From Crossiella sp. SN42 (lineage in GTDB: Bacteria; Actinomycetota; Actinomycetes; Mycobacteriales; Pseudonocardiaceae), in the NCBI RefSeq assembly GCF_023897065.1, contig NZ_JAMHIV010000005.1:124001-188000 (forward strand): a stretch of DNA of 64,000 nucleotides, read 5' to 3'. Positions 55,301 to 60,600 of this stretch are shown piece by piece (the stretch's first letter is position 1; each line of letters opens with the position of its first letter). Position numbers and translations under genes: made by a program. The notes beneath the pieces were generated by a model. The model saw only the letters and a program-made list of their open reading frames with translations, was not told where the DNA came from and did no database searches.

Positions 55301-57601
55301 GTACTCCGGCGTGCCGAAGTCGCTGACCTCGCCGACCGTGGACACCACCGGAATCCGGGGCGTGCCAACGGTGATCCCGGCGATGGCGGCGGCGAACTCG
55401 GCCAGCATCGGCTCCATCAGCGGCGAGTGGAAGGCGTGGCTGGTGCGCAGCCGCCTGCTCCGCTCGAACCGGTCCGCGATCCGCGCCACGGCCTCCTCGG
55501 CGCCGGAGATCACGGTGGCCTCAGGCCCGTTGACCGCGGCGATGGACACGTGTTCGTCCAGCAGCGGCAACAGTTCCGCCTCGGCCACCGGGATCGAGGC
55601 CATCGCGCCACCGGCCGGCAGCGCCTGCATCAGCCGCGCCCGCGCGGAGACCACCGCGCACGCGTCAGCCAGCGACAGCACCCCGGCGACGTGCGCGGCG
55701 GCGAGCTCGCCAATGGAGTGGCCGGTGACGAAGTCGGGCGCGCAGCCCCAGGACTCCAGCAGCCGGAACAGCGAGACTTCCAGCGCGAACAGCGCGGGCT
55801 GGGCCGCGCCGGTCTCGTCAAGGGCGGCGGCGTCCTCGCCCCACATGACCTCGCGGACGTCCTCGCCCAGCTCCGCCACGACCGCGTCGAAGGCTTCGGC
55901 GAAGGCGGGAAAGCGCTGGTACAGCTCGCGTCCCATGCCCAGGCGCTGCGATCCCTGACCGGAGAAGACAAAGGCGGTGGAGCCGGGGACGACCGAGCCG
56001 CGGGCGACCTCGCGGCCGTCGAAGAGCACGGCGCGGTGCTCGAAGAGGGTGCGGGTGGTCAGCAGCGAGTAGGCGATGTCCAGCGGGGTGCCGGGAAGGT
56101 CGCGGAGCTGGCCGATCCGGGCGTCCAGGGCCTCGGGCGCGCGAGCGGAGACCAGCCAGGGCACCGGCCCGGTGATCCGCTCGACGGGGACCGGTTCGGC
56201 TTCCGGCGCAACGGGTTCCGGGGCCTGCTCGATGATCACGTGCGCGTTGGTGCCGCCGATGCCGAAGGAGGAGACCCCGGCCCGGCGCGGCCGCTCGGTC
56301 ACCGGCCACGGCTGGGCCTCGGTGGCCAGCTGAACCTGCCCGTCGCCCCAGTCCACCTGCGTGGTCGGCGCGTCCACGTGCAGGGTCGCGGGCACCAGGC
56401 CGTGCCGGATCGCCAGCGCCATCTTGATCACACCGGCCACGCCCGCACCGGCCTGGGTGTGCCCGATGTTGGACTTCACCGAGCCGAGCAGCAGCGGCCG
56501 GTCCGCGGGACGGCCCTGGCCGTAGACCGCGAGCAGCGCGTCCGCCTCGATCGGGTCGCCCAGGGTGGTGCCGGTGCCGTGGCCGTCGACCGCGTCCACC
56601 ATCTCGGGGGTGAGCTGCGCGCTCTCCAGCGCCGCCTGGATCACCCGCTGCTGGGACGGTCCGTTCGGCGCGGTCAGCGAGCTGCTCGCGCCATCGGAGT
56701 TGACCGCGGTTCCCCGCACCACAGCGAGGATCCGGTGCCCGAGCCGCTGTGCCTCGGACAGCTTCGCCAGCACCAGCACACCGCCGCCCTCGCCCCAGCC
56801 CACGCCGTCGGCGGCGTCGGCGAAGGACTTGCAGCGGCCGTCCCGAGCGAGCCCACGCTGCCGGGAGAACTCCACGAACAGCCCGGGATCGGGCAGCACG
56901 GTGGCGCCGCCGACCAGGGCCAGCTTGCACTCGCCCTTGCGCAGCGCCTGCGCGGCCAGGTGCAGCGCGACCAGCGAGGAGGAGCAGGCGGTGTCCACGG
57001 TCAGCGCGGGGCCGCGCAGGCCGAGCAGGTAGGACACCCGGCCGGAGATCACGCTGGCCGCGGTGCCGGTGGCCAGCTGGCCCTCGACCTCCTCCGGCGG
57101 GGTGCCGCGGATGCCGTAGCCCATGCTGATGCCGCCGACGAACACCCCGGTGTCGCTGCCGCGCAAGGAATGCGGGTCCAGCCGGGCGCTTTCCACCGCC
57201 TCCCAGCACAGTTCCAGCACGAGTCGCTGCTGCGGGTCCATGGCCAGCGCCTCGCGCGGGGAGATGCCGAAGAAGTCGGCGTCGAACCCGCTGGCCTGCG
57301 CCAGGAACGCGGCCTCCCGGACGTAGCTGGTGCCCTGGTGGTCGGGGTCGTCGTGGAACAGCCCGTCCAGCTCCCAGCCGCGGTCGCCGGGGAACTCGCC
57401 CACGGTGTCGCGGCCCTCGGCCAGCACCTGCCAGAGGTCATCCGGCGAGTCGATCCCGCCGGCGAACCGGCAGGCCATGCCGACGATCGCGATCGGTTCG
57501 CCGTCCTGGGCCTCGACGTCCTTCAGCCGCTGCCGGGTGCGACGCAGATCCGCGGTGACCAGCTTGAGATAGTCCCGGAGCTTGTCCTCGGTACCGGTCA
57601 T
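37310..57601 (-). CDS. Type I modular PKS-C: four KS-AT-DH-KR-ACP modules
   Basis: A 6763-residue megasynthase. It begins with an N-terminal docking coil (MTGTEDKLRDYLKLVTADLRR..., 1-33) and ends with a C-terminal docking helix bundle and acidic tail (DFESATDEELFDLLDNEWERP). In between are four modules, each KS-AT-DH-KR-ACP and none with an ER, so each is expected to give a double bond if its DH works. Three ATs carry HAFH (malonyl); the second carries FPAH, an unusual form. Individual modules are listed separately. ATG 57601 has GAGGGG upstream and lies 45 bp after the PKS-B stop, so A-B-C form an operon. A strong hairpin follows the gene. With B and D it predicts a polyene-type segment. Confidence 0.96.
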   Translation of the reverse strand: MTGTEDKLRDYLKLVTADLRRTRQRLKDVEAQDGEPIAIVGMACRFAGGIDSPDDLWQVLAEGRDTVGEFPGDRGWELDGLFHDDPDHQGTSYVREAAFLAQASGFDADFFGISPREALAMDPQQRLVLELCWEAVESARLDPHSLRGSDTGVFVGGISMGYGIRGTPPEEVEGQLATGTAASVISGRVSYLLGLRGPALTVDTACSSSLVALHLAAQALRKGECKLALVGGATVLPDPGLFVEFSRQRGLARDGRCKSFADAADGVGWGEGGGVLVLAKLSEAQRLGHRILAVVRGTAVNSDGASSSLTAPNGPSQQRVIQAALESAQLTPEMVDAVDGHGTGTTLGDPIEADALLAVYGQGRPADRPLLLGSVKSNIGHTQAGAGVAGVIKMALAIRHGLVPATLHVDAPTTQVDWGDGQVQLATEAQPWPVTERPRRAGVSSFGIGGTNAHVIIEQAPEPVAPEAEPVPVERITGPVPWLVSARAPEALDARIGQLRDLPGTPLDIAYSLLTTRTLFEHRAVLFDGREVARGSVVPGSTAFVFSGQGSQRLGMGRELYQRFPAFAEAFDAVVAELGEDVREVMWGEDAAALDETGAAQPALFALEVSLFRLLESWGCAPDFVTGHSIGELAAAHVAGVLSLADACAVVSARARLMQALPAGGAMASIPVAEAELLPLLDEHVSIAAVNGPEATVISGAEEAVARIADRFERSRRLRTSHAFHSPLMEPMLAEFAAAIAGITVGTPRIPVVSTVGEVSDFGTPEYWVRQVREPVRFAEAIQRLSARGVGRIAELGPDGRLCAAVAEIVPGLAATPMLRRERSEVDSALAGLAGLHVTGAEVDWMPWCAGGSVVDLPTYPFQHRSYWVVCKDGVADASGLGQEVVGHPLLAALVSMADDSGMIYTGRVSVAGQPWLADHVVGGRAIFPGTAFLELAGRAGDGVGCDRVEELTMITPLVLPERGAVQVQVAVGPDNGGQHEITIHSRPEQAVDEPWTLHASGLLATTGHPATAEATPWPPEGAEPVDMAVFYPWFTARGFDYGPEFRGVRAAWRGQGEVFAEVALPTAREAAAFGLHPALLDAAVQASSVLGHGVEAPGQMPFSWQGVTLHAVGANALRVRISHSGGNTMRIHATDPAGDPVISVDALLMRELPAGDQPGPGLDRNSLFELDWVPVTAEAAAEAVTLLGPDALDLRDRLTGVTEVTGEQTGDAVVSLVGTEEPDSAHQLTSTALSLLQQCLDAGEDARLTFVTSGAVTGQDLAAAAVWGLVRAAQSEHPGRFSLIDLDEESGGPALAQALGSDEPQLTVRGNQLFGARLERVAIPEQPPNWPAEGTVLITGGTGGLGRLLAGHLVTRHNARKLVLVSRRGPDAPEAAAIIEELTGHGAEVRVLACDVADRAAVAALLAEIPDLTAVVHAAGVVDDGLIEAQTPEKLATALRVKAAAAWHLHELTRHRELAAFVLFSSAAGTVGSAGQGNYAAANAYLDALAKHRQGLGLPGVSMAWGVWDSETGITAGRSDVDKQRAARGGMPAITDEQGLALFDASLADTRPVLMPARLDLAVLRSLGRPPHLLRSLIRTSSRRAAGQSAGAGELAGRLAGLPEAERLPTLLKLTLASVAGVLGHGEDVVLDPSRSFSDLGFDSLTSVELRNRLSTETGLRLPATLVFDQPNANRLTEYLLGELLGKADLSATPKRPPTVVRADEPIAIVGMSCRYPGGVRGPEDLWRVVRDGEDVISEFPVNRGWDLAALFDRDPSLPGTSYVRHGGFLHDAGSFDAALFRMSPREALSTDAQQRLLLEATWEALEHTGLDPTSLRGSATAVFAGVMYTDYATLLGADEFEGFRGNGGSAAIASGRVAYTFGLEGPTVTVDTACSSSLVAVHLAGQALRAGECELALAGGVAIMATPGAFVEFSRQGGLSPDGRCRSYADSADGVAWSEGVGMLVLERLSDARRNGHQIFGLIKGSAVNSDGASNGMSAPNGPSQQRVIRAALASAGLSTSDVDVVEGHGTGTPLGDPIEAEAVLATYGQDREEPLWLGSIKSNLGHTQAAAGVAGIIKMVQAMRHGVLPRTLHLDRPSSHVDWEAGDVELLSRETPWPQGDKPRRAGVSSFGISGTNAHVVLEEPPAAPAPAPAEHEGVLPWVLSGQTEHSLRALAAKLADSTSALHPADVGLSLATGRAVLPHRAVVLGSDTEELLAGLRALAEGEPGPVVAEAPDVPRAVAFAFPGQGAYWAGMGAELLERSPVFAEAFARCAVALEPHLDFAVHDVLTGAPGAPGLDRIDVAQPTMWAVSVSLAELWRAHGVRPSAVLGHSQGEVAAACVAGALSIEDGARIIAVRSKAIVEQLCGQGTMISVALPLAEVEPRLASWAGRLGIAAINGPSAVVVSGEYEALAELRAALEADGVRVREVAGDFPAHSAMFDRVRERVLTALAGLTPRSTLDIPMLSTVTGEWVDPAGLDAEYWFRNMRETVRFAPAVHTLLSQGRNLFVEVSPHPVLVPGITGTIDESGADAVVVPTLRREDGGLDRLYRSLGLAHVHGATVNWRPCYPRANRVGLPTYAFDHAEYWPQPLRGKGDAASVGLSATDHPLLGGAVTIADTGALMLTGRLSLDSQPWLADHAVGGQVLFAGAGFVELALRAGEETGCEQLAELTLAAPLILPATGSVTVQVLIEPAESGRRRLTIHSRAAQDVDWVQHASGALSTEPAAATLGFDAAVWPPEGAEPVDLTGSYEEFGTVGFGYGPAFQRLQALWRRDGELFAEVALGEGQPDGFTLHPALLDASLHTTLVGATAEGSPDTLPFQWEGVALHATGATALRVRVRQTDTGALAIEAADPAGEPVLTVAALNMRARAAAGPRARTDSLYRLDWVPVTSTAEPGEVTLMPIGGGDPHAETARVLSLLQQRIEQGGERLLFLSRGASTGEDLAAAAVWGLVRSAQAEQPGAFGLLDLDGEACAGRPLAELTPADLPGDALDPSEPQLVIRDGTVLAARLRRAAPPTESFAWPTDGAVLITGGTSGLGAVVARHLVAQGVSHLVLASRRGPAAEGVSELVAELGVRVDVVACDLADRDAVAKLLDGIENLTGIVHSAGVLDDALIPDLTPERLAAVLRPKVDAAWHLHELTRDRDLAAFVLFSSAGGLLGAPGQANYAAANAFLDALATHRRNLGLTGHSLAWGGWDEAGMASRLSAADRARLARNGTPLMSIVDGLALFDLALATGEPVLAPVLFDLAAIRALGEIPLVFQGLVRAGRRVARAAGTVAGGLAARLAGLAKDERRATLEELVRGRIAGVLGHAGSAAVKPHRALQDLGLDSLAAVELRNQLGAESGLKLPATLAFDHPSAAAITDYLLTQLGVGEDRAVSTNQVRAVAGDPIVVVGMGCRYPGGVNSPEELWRLVLDGTDAISEFPPDRGWDVARLYHPDRNNPGTSYTRNGGFLTQAAEFDAEFFGISPREAVTTDVQQRLLLEVTWESLERAGIDPSGLRGSRTGVFTGVMYNDYAMLLEGPEFDGFRGNGSAASIASGRVAYALGLEGPAVTIDTACSSSLVAVHLAAQALRAGECEVAVAGGVTVMSTPGAFLEFSRQGGLSEDGRCKAYGDGADGVGWAEGVGMLVLERLSDAKRHGHRVLAVLKGSAVNSDGASNGLTAPNGPSQQRVIQQALASAGLSTSDVDAVEGHGTGTPLGDPIEAQALLATYGQDRDTPLYLGSIKSNLGHTQAAAGVAGMIKMIQAMAHGVLPRTLHADHASSQVDWTEGEVALLTEQTAWPEVNRPRRAGVSSFGISGTNAHVILEQPPAQPERATAPAHRAPWPVSAQSAAALDAFTGQLRALTGNPTDIGHSLVTTRALFDHRAVLLDGVELARGQAGDGGRTAFVFSGQGSQRLGMGRQLHARHPAFAEAFDAVVAEFGDDLRDILWGTDAEALTSTDNAQRALFAVEVALFRLLASWGHQPDFVTGHSIGEIAAAHVAGVLSLADACALVDARARLMAALPAGGIMVAAHAPEAEVAALLDGEVAIAAVNRPGSVVLSGAEDAVTKVVDRLTELGHRTRKLAVSHAFHSPLMEPMLREFAAAIDGISFAEPRIPVVSTLTGRLADGDELRTIDYWVQQVRGCVRYADAVATLGELGVRGVLEVGPDGQLASAAADVLPEATTTSLLRHDTEDEEQALLRGLATLHVNGFDVDWKPLLRGGSTVDLPTYPFQHRRYWPAPGVGRGEATNLGLAATRHPLLAASTALAGSGELLLSGRLSVVTHPWLADHEVNGRILFPGAGFVELALRAGDEAGLDLVDELTMAAPLTLTEDAAVNIQVVLGTPDDSGRRTITIHSRPADREDEPWTRHASGLLATANTQAESFDATSWPPTGSEPVDLTDCYTRFVAAGFGYGPTFQGLNALWQRGEELFAEVRLPEENVGGYGLHPALLDATLHGLIAVGEGGPARLPFSWDRVRLHASGAQDLRVRLTPNGDAVRIQAIDGAGQPVVTVEGLRTREAETTVADTGDSLFTLEWTPITLPGTTPPDIAQVTFVGGPDAPAEALRLTTEALSLLQQHIATGDPLVVLTRGATTGADPAAAAVWGLVRSAQAENPGQFRLIDLDPDGGDLPPQALAGTEPQLAIRGTEVLAARLARANPAEPQPIRWDGTVLVTGGVNGLGSLVARRLAGTHGISRLVLASRRGPDTPGADELVAELAELGATATVVACDVSDREAVTALVNGIDGLTAVVHCAGVLDDGVISSLTPERLAKVLAAKASAAWHLHEATKNRELAGFVLFSSLAGTMGAAGQGNYAAANAFVDALARHRKENGLPATALGWGAWAPETGMTARLSAAEQERLTQAGTPLMAVEHALSLFDLALTRPEPVLLPVRLNLAVLRALPDLPPVLHQLVGPRRTGRRAAQATADSGLVERLTRLTPVERHEHLEELVRTRVAAVLGHDGAHLIDADRSFSDLGFDSLTAVDLRNQLTAELGLRLPATLVFDYPSAAVLTRHLLAELLGADEPEARVRTAAINDEPIAIVGMGCRFPGGINSPEDLWRLLQAGRDATSEFPADRGWDLAQLIGQQAGAAGGSATGRGGFMDDVAGFDPEFFGMSPREALATDAQHRLLLEVSWEALERAGIDPATLRGSDTGVFAGIMYSDYGSMLTADEFEGFRGSGNAPSVASGRVAYILGLEGPAVTVDTACSSSLVALHWAAQALRAGECSLVLAGGATVLSTPGAFVEFTRQNGLAPDGRCKSYSDSADGVGWSEGVGMLVLERLSDAQRNGHQILAVVKGSAINSDGASNGLTAPNGPSQQRVIRAALASAGLSTSDVDAVEGHGTGTTLGDPIEAQALLATYGQDRETPLLLGSVKSNLGHTQAAAGIAGVIKMVQAIRHGELPRTVHLDQPSSEVDWTAGRIELLAENTVWPEVDRPRRAAVSSFGISGTNAHVVLEEAPAQPGRSQEAVAAQGSPGAGVVPWVLSARSEPALRAQAARLLAHLRNEPDPADLGFSLATGRSAFRHRAAVLADPADLTTARQALTALAEGRTDPGLLLGSPIGGRTAFVFSGQGSQRLGMGRELHARYPVFAKAFDAALAGFDPGLRAVMWGADAEALNGTGNTQPALFAFEVALFRLFESWGVRPDFVAGHSIGELAAAHVSGALSLADACTVVSARAKLMAGLPTGGVMVAVRASEEEVLPLLTDEVSIAAVNAPGSLVLSGAEAAVLAVAETLAAQGRDTKQLSVSHAFHSPLMEPMLAEFAAAIEGITVTEPAVPLISALTGTRVGAAELGDPGFWTRHVRETVRFADTVAALREAGTQVFLELGPRAGLKPAMVEMLDEAEVLAAAAKDLDEVAGCLSALSALHCWGRSVRWAELFAGARLVELPTYPFQHERFWPQVSQTGRAGEVSAFGLTESAHPLLGAVAEFADGRGALFSSRLSLATHPWLADHAVFGRVLFPGTGLAELAGWAGSRIGCGRLVELTLSAPLLLPAEGAVQVQVRVGEAGQSGEREVTIHSRPEGAEEPWTLNAEGTLDEHPSGPVTLTEPWPPADAERIDLTGSYEALTDAGFGYGPAFRGLRALWQRKDELFAEVALPAEVAESAERFGLHPALLDSALHAAMVAAAGTGEAAVPHTWEGVTLHRTGVAALRVRLTRTEEGLALLAVDADGRAVATVDTLRVRPVSTEQLAAADRSQDTLFQLAWSPATSNAVVPEWAEVAALDELEALPPLVLLRCEPSGGDLAAATHERLAGVLAVAQQWLAEDRFLGSRLVLVTRRAVGPEPEDVAGAAIWGLIRSAQHEHPDRFGLLDLDEAEAPESALALLAEEPQVLVRGGRALAARLLRLPVAADTETKWDPDRTVVITGGTGGLGKVLARHLVARHGVRRLLLLSRRGAAADGAPELVNELAGLGAAVDLRPCDVGDRESVAAALATIPAEHPLQAVVHAAGVLEDRVLTGLTADSLTPVLRPKADAAWHLHELTKHLDLTAFVLFSSVAGVFGNGGQASYAAANAFVDALAQHRRCQGLPATSIAWGPWSLEDGMVSEAEAARMRRLGVLPLSAEEGMALFDGLTGGPEAVPVPLRLDLASIRSAGQIPPLLRGLVRDPVRQGPDRDTAADFLARLAEAPAAQRHEVVVDLIRDQAATVLGHADPAAVGRDRRFQELGFDSLTTVELRNRLGTALGRRLPVSLLFDHPTPEVLADYLLPLLAPAEADPAAELLRQLDRLGADLAALTADETTRQLLSGKLDLLLAGLRGGKAEEEVDFESATDEELFDLLDNEWERP
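37311..42568 (-). other. PKS-C module 4: KS-AT(malonyl)-DH-KR-ACP plus docking tail
   Basis: Residues about 5012-6763. KS Cys5182; AT Ser5628 in GHSIGEL with HAFH at 5725-5728, so malonyl-CoA. DH His5929 in HAVFGRVLFP and Asp6093 in DSALH. In the KR the LDD motif is LED (6429-6431), which keeps the second Asp; Tyr6486 sits in SYAAAN. ACP Ser6647 is in GFDSL. After the ACP come about 90 residues of docking helices that should recognise PKS-D. Confidence 0.88.
42569..47473 (-). other. PKS-C module 3: KS-AT(malonyl)-DH-KR-ACP
   Basis: Residues about 3377-5011. KS Cys3547; AT Ser3963 in GHSIGEI with HAFH at 4060-4063, so malonyl-CoA. DH His4263 in HEVNGRILFP and Asp4426 in DATLH look intact. The KR NADPH loop reads TGGVNGLG, with VN in place of the usual TG; LDD is at 4731-4733 and Tyr4788 is present. 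ACP Ser4954 is in GFDSL. An alkene is expected. Confidence 0.88.
47474..52486 (-). other. PKS-C module 2: KS-AT(atypical)-DH(weak)-KR-ACP
   Basis: Residues about 1706-3376. KS Cys1876 is normal. AT Ser2317 lies in GHSQGEVAAACV, the form seen in non-malonyl ATs, but the specificity tetrapeptide is FPAH (2418-2421) instead of YASH or HAFH, so the extender unit is uncertain. The DH His2624 motif ends in Ala2633 (HAVGGQVLFA) where Pro is conserved; Asp2785 in DASLH is kept. KR has LDD at 3097-3099 (B-type) and Tyr3154. ACP Ser3318 is in GLDSL. A hydroxyl or alkene may result. Confidence 0.85.
52487..57499 (-). other. PKS-C module 1: KS-AT(malonyl)-DH-KR-ACP
   Basis: Residues about 35-1705. KS Cys206 in DTACSSS; AT Ser629 in GHSIGEL with HAFH at 722-725, predicting malonyl-CoA. 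DH has His920 in HVVGGRAIFP and Asp1082 in DAAVQ. KR has TGGTGGLG, VDD at 1423-1425 (V for L, still the Asp expected of B-type) and Tyr1480 in NYAAAN. ACP Ser1645 is in GFDSL. All sites are intact, so a malonyl-derived alkene is expected. Confidence 0.9.
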
Positions 57602-57646
57602 GGTGCCCCTCGTAACCCTTCCGCGTCGCGGCGAGGGGCTTGCGGA

Positions 57647-60600
57647 CTACTTGAGCCCCAGCTCCTCGTCGATCAGAGCGAACATCTCGTCGTCACTCGC
57701 CTCGGCGAGCCCGACCTCGTGCTGGTCCGCCCCTGGCTCGGTGCGGCCGTCCTGAAGAGTCCACAGCAGTTGGGCCAAGCCATTTACCAGTTTTGTCCGC
57801 GATTCCTCGGTCAGCTCGCCACCGGCGACCGCGGCCTCCAGGCGGGCCAGCTCGGCCAGCGCCGCGCCCTGACCCGCGCTGTCCACCAGCTGGCCGCGCA
57901 GGTAGCGGGCCAGTTCCAGGATGTTGGCGTAGTCGAAGATCAGCGCGGCCGGCAGCCGCAGGCCGGTGCGGGCGCCGAGCACGTTGCGCAGCTCAACCCC
58001 GTTGAGCGAGGTCATGCCGAGGTCGACGAACCCGCGCAGCCGGTCCAGCTCCGCGCCGGAGCCGTAGCCGAGCAGGTGCGCGCACTCGGTGGCGACCAGG
58101 TCGGCCAGCAGGTTCTCCTGCTCCTTCTCGCTGAGCCCGCTCAGCCGCGCGGTCAGCTCCGCACCGCGCGCGGCCCCGCCGGTAGCTGGCGCGGCTCCGG
58201 CGGCCGTGCCGCGGACCAGGCCGCGCAGCAGCGGCGGCACCGCGTCCCGGTCCACCGCGCGCAGGTCGATCGGCGCGGCCACCACCAGCGGCGCGGCCAC
58301 GTGGGTGACCGCGTTGAGCAGGGCGGTGCGCTGTTCCGGGGCGATCGGGACCACGCCGGAGCGGCGCAGCCGGGACCACTCCGCGGCCTCCAGTCGTCCG
58401 CCCATGCCGCCCTCCCCGCCCCACAGGCCCCAGGCCACCGACACGCCGGGCAGGCCGAGCGCGCGCCTGCGGTGGGCGAGCGCGTCCAGGAAGGCGTTGG
58501 CGGCGGAGTAGGGGCCCTGGCCAGGGCCGCCGGTGAGCCCGGCGACCGAGGAGTAGCAGACGAAGGCGGTCAGCGGGTGCTCGCGGGTGAGCTCGTCCAG
58601 CACCACCGCGGAGCCGGCCTTGACCCGCATGACCTGCTCGACCTGCTCGGCGGTGAGGTTGGGCAGCAGGTTGTCGCCGACCACACCGGCCACGTGCACC
58701 ACGCCGGTGAGCGGGCCGTCCAGTCCAGCGAGCAGTTCGGCCACCGCGGCCCGGTCCGCGGTGTCGCAGGCGACCAGCCGGACCCGCGCACCCAGCTCGG
58801 TCAGCTGCTCGACCAGTTCTCGCGCCCCTGGTGCGGCCGGGCCGCGCAGGCTGGCCAGCAGCAGGTCGCGGGCGCCGCGTTCGACCAGGTGCCGGGCCAG
58901 TTCGCCGCCGAGTTTGCCGGTGGCGCCGGTGATCAGCACGGTGCCCTCGGTCGGCCACTGCCAGGCCGGTTCGGCCGCGACCGCCCTGGCCAGCCGCGGC
59001 ACCGAGACCGCGCCCTCGCGGACCACCAGCTGGGCTTCACCGCTGCCCAGTGCGCACAGCAGCGCAGCCGCCGAGGAGTCGGCACTGTCCACATCGGACA
59101 GCACGAACCGGCCGGGGTGCTCGGACTGGGCGGTGCGCACCAGGCCCCACACCCCGGCCTCGGCGATGCCGCTGAGGTCGTCGCCGTCGAAGCCGATGGC
59201 GTGCGAGGTGACCACGGCCAGCTTGGTCCCGGCGAACCGCTCGTCGGCCAGGAACTCCTTGATCACGCCCAGCGTCCGGTGCACCGCCTGCCGCGCCGCC
59301 TCGGCCAGCTCGCCGGTGCCGCCGGTGACGGGCAGCAGCACGAACTCCGGCGCGTGCCCGCCCCGGCCTTCCAGCAGCGTGTCCAGGGATCCGGACGGCT
59401 CAGCGGGCGCACCACTGCGCACGAAGGCATCCGCCAGCGGCCCGTCGCCGAGCACGACCGCGTTGGCCGCACTGCCACTCGCGGTCAGCTCGCGCCAGGT
59501 CAGCTCGAACAGCACGTCCTGGCCGAGGCCCGAGCCGGATGCCTGGAGCTGGGCGGGGTCGATGGTGCGCATCATCAGCGAGCCGATGGCGGCCACGGGT
59601 GCGCCGGAGGTGTCGGTCAGGGTGATGGCCAGGGTGTCCGGGCCGGTGACCTTCAGGTGCACCCGGGCCGCGCTGGCGCCTGCGGCGTGCAGCTGGACGT
59701 CGTTCCAGGCGAAGGGCAGCCGCTGCTCCCCCGGTTCGCCGCCGACCAGCCCGCTGGCCCGCAGGGCCGCGTCCAGCAGCGCGGGGTGCAAGCCGAACCG
59801 GGCTGCGTGCTTTCTGTGCTGCTCGGCCAGCTGGACCTCGGCGAACACCTCGTCCTGGCCGATCCAGGCCGCGTCCAGCCCGAACTCGGCCGCATTGTCC
59901 GCCCGCGCGCCGGTCGGCGGCCAGGGCTGGGCCGGGATGGCGACCGGCAGGTCGGCGCTGAGCGTGCCGGTGGCGTTCTCGGTCCACTGTGGACTGTCCA
60001 CGGGCCGGGAGTAGATCCGGATGTCCCGGTCGCCGTTGTCATCCGCCGCGCCGACCAGCACCTGGAGGTAGATCGGGGCGTCCTCGGGCAGCGTCACCGG
60101 CCGCACCACGGCCAGTTCGCGCAGGGTCGGGCAGTTCACCTCGTCCCCGGCGCGGATGGCCAGCTCGACCAGGGCCGCGCCCGGCAGCAGCACCGAGCCG
60201 CCGACCACGTGGTCGGCCAGCCAGTCGTGGGTGGCGCGGGCGACCCTGCCGGTGAACAGCACCCCGCCGGTGTCCGGCAGGTGCGCCACCGCGCCGAGCA
60301 GTGGGTGCTCGGCGCTGACCAGGCCGGTGGCGCTGAGGTCGCCGGACATGCCGGAGAGCTCCAGCCAGTAGTGCTGGTGCTGGAAAGCATAGGTGGGCAA
60401 GGAGATCCGCCGCGCGCCCGACCCGGCGAACAGCGCGGCCCAGTCCACCGGCACGCCGTGCACGTGCAGGTGGGCCAGGCTGAGCAGCAGCCGGTCCGCG
60501 CCGCCGTCGTCCCGGCGCAGCGTGCCGGTGACCACCACGTCGTCCCGCTCCTCCAGGGCTTCCAGGATCGGCGTGGTCAGCACCGGGTGGCTGCTCACCT

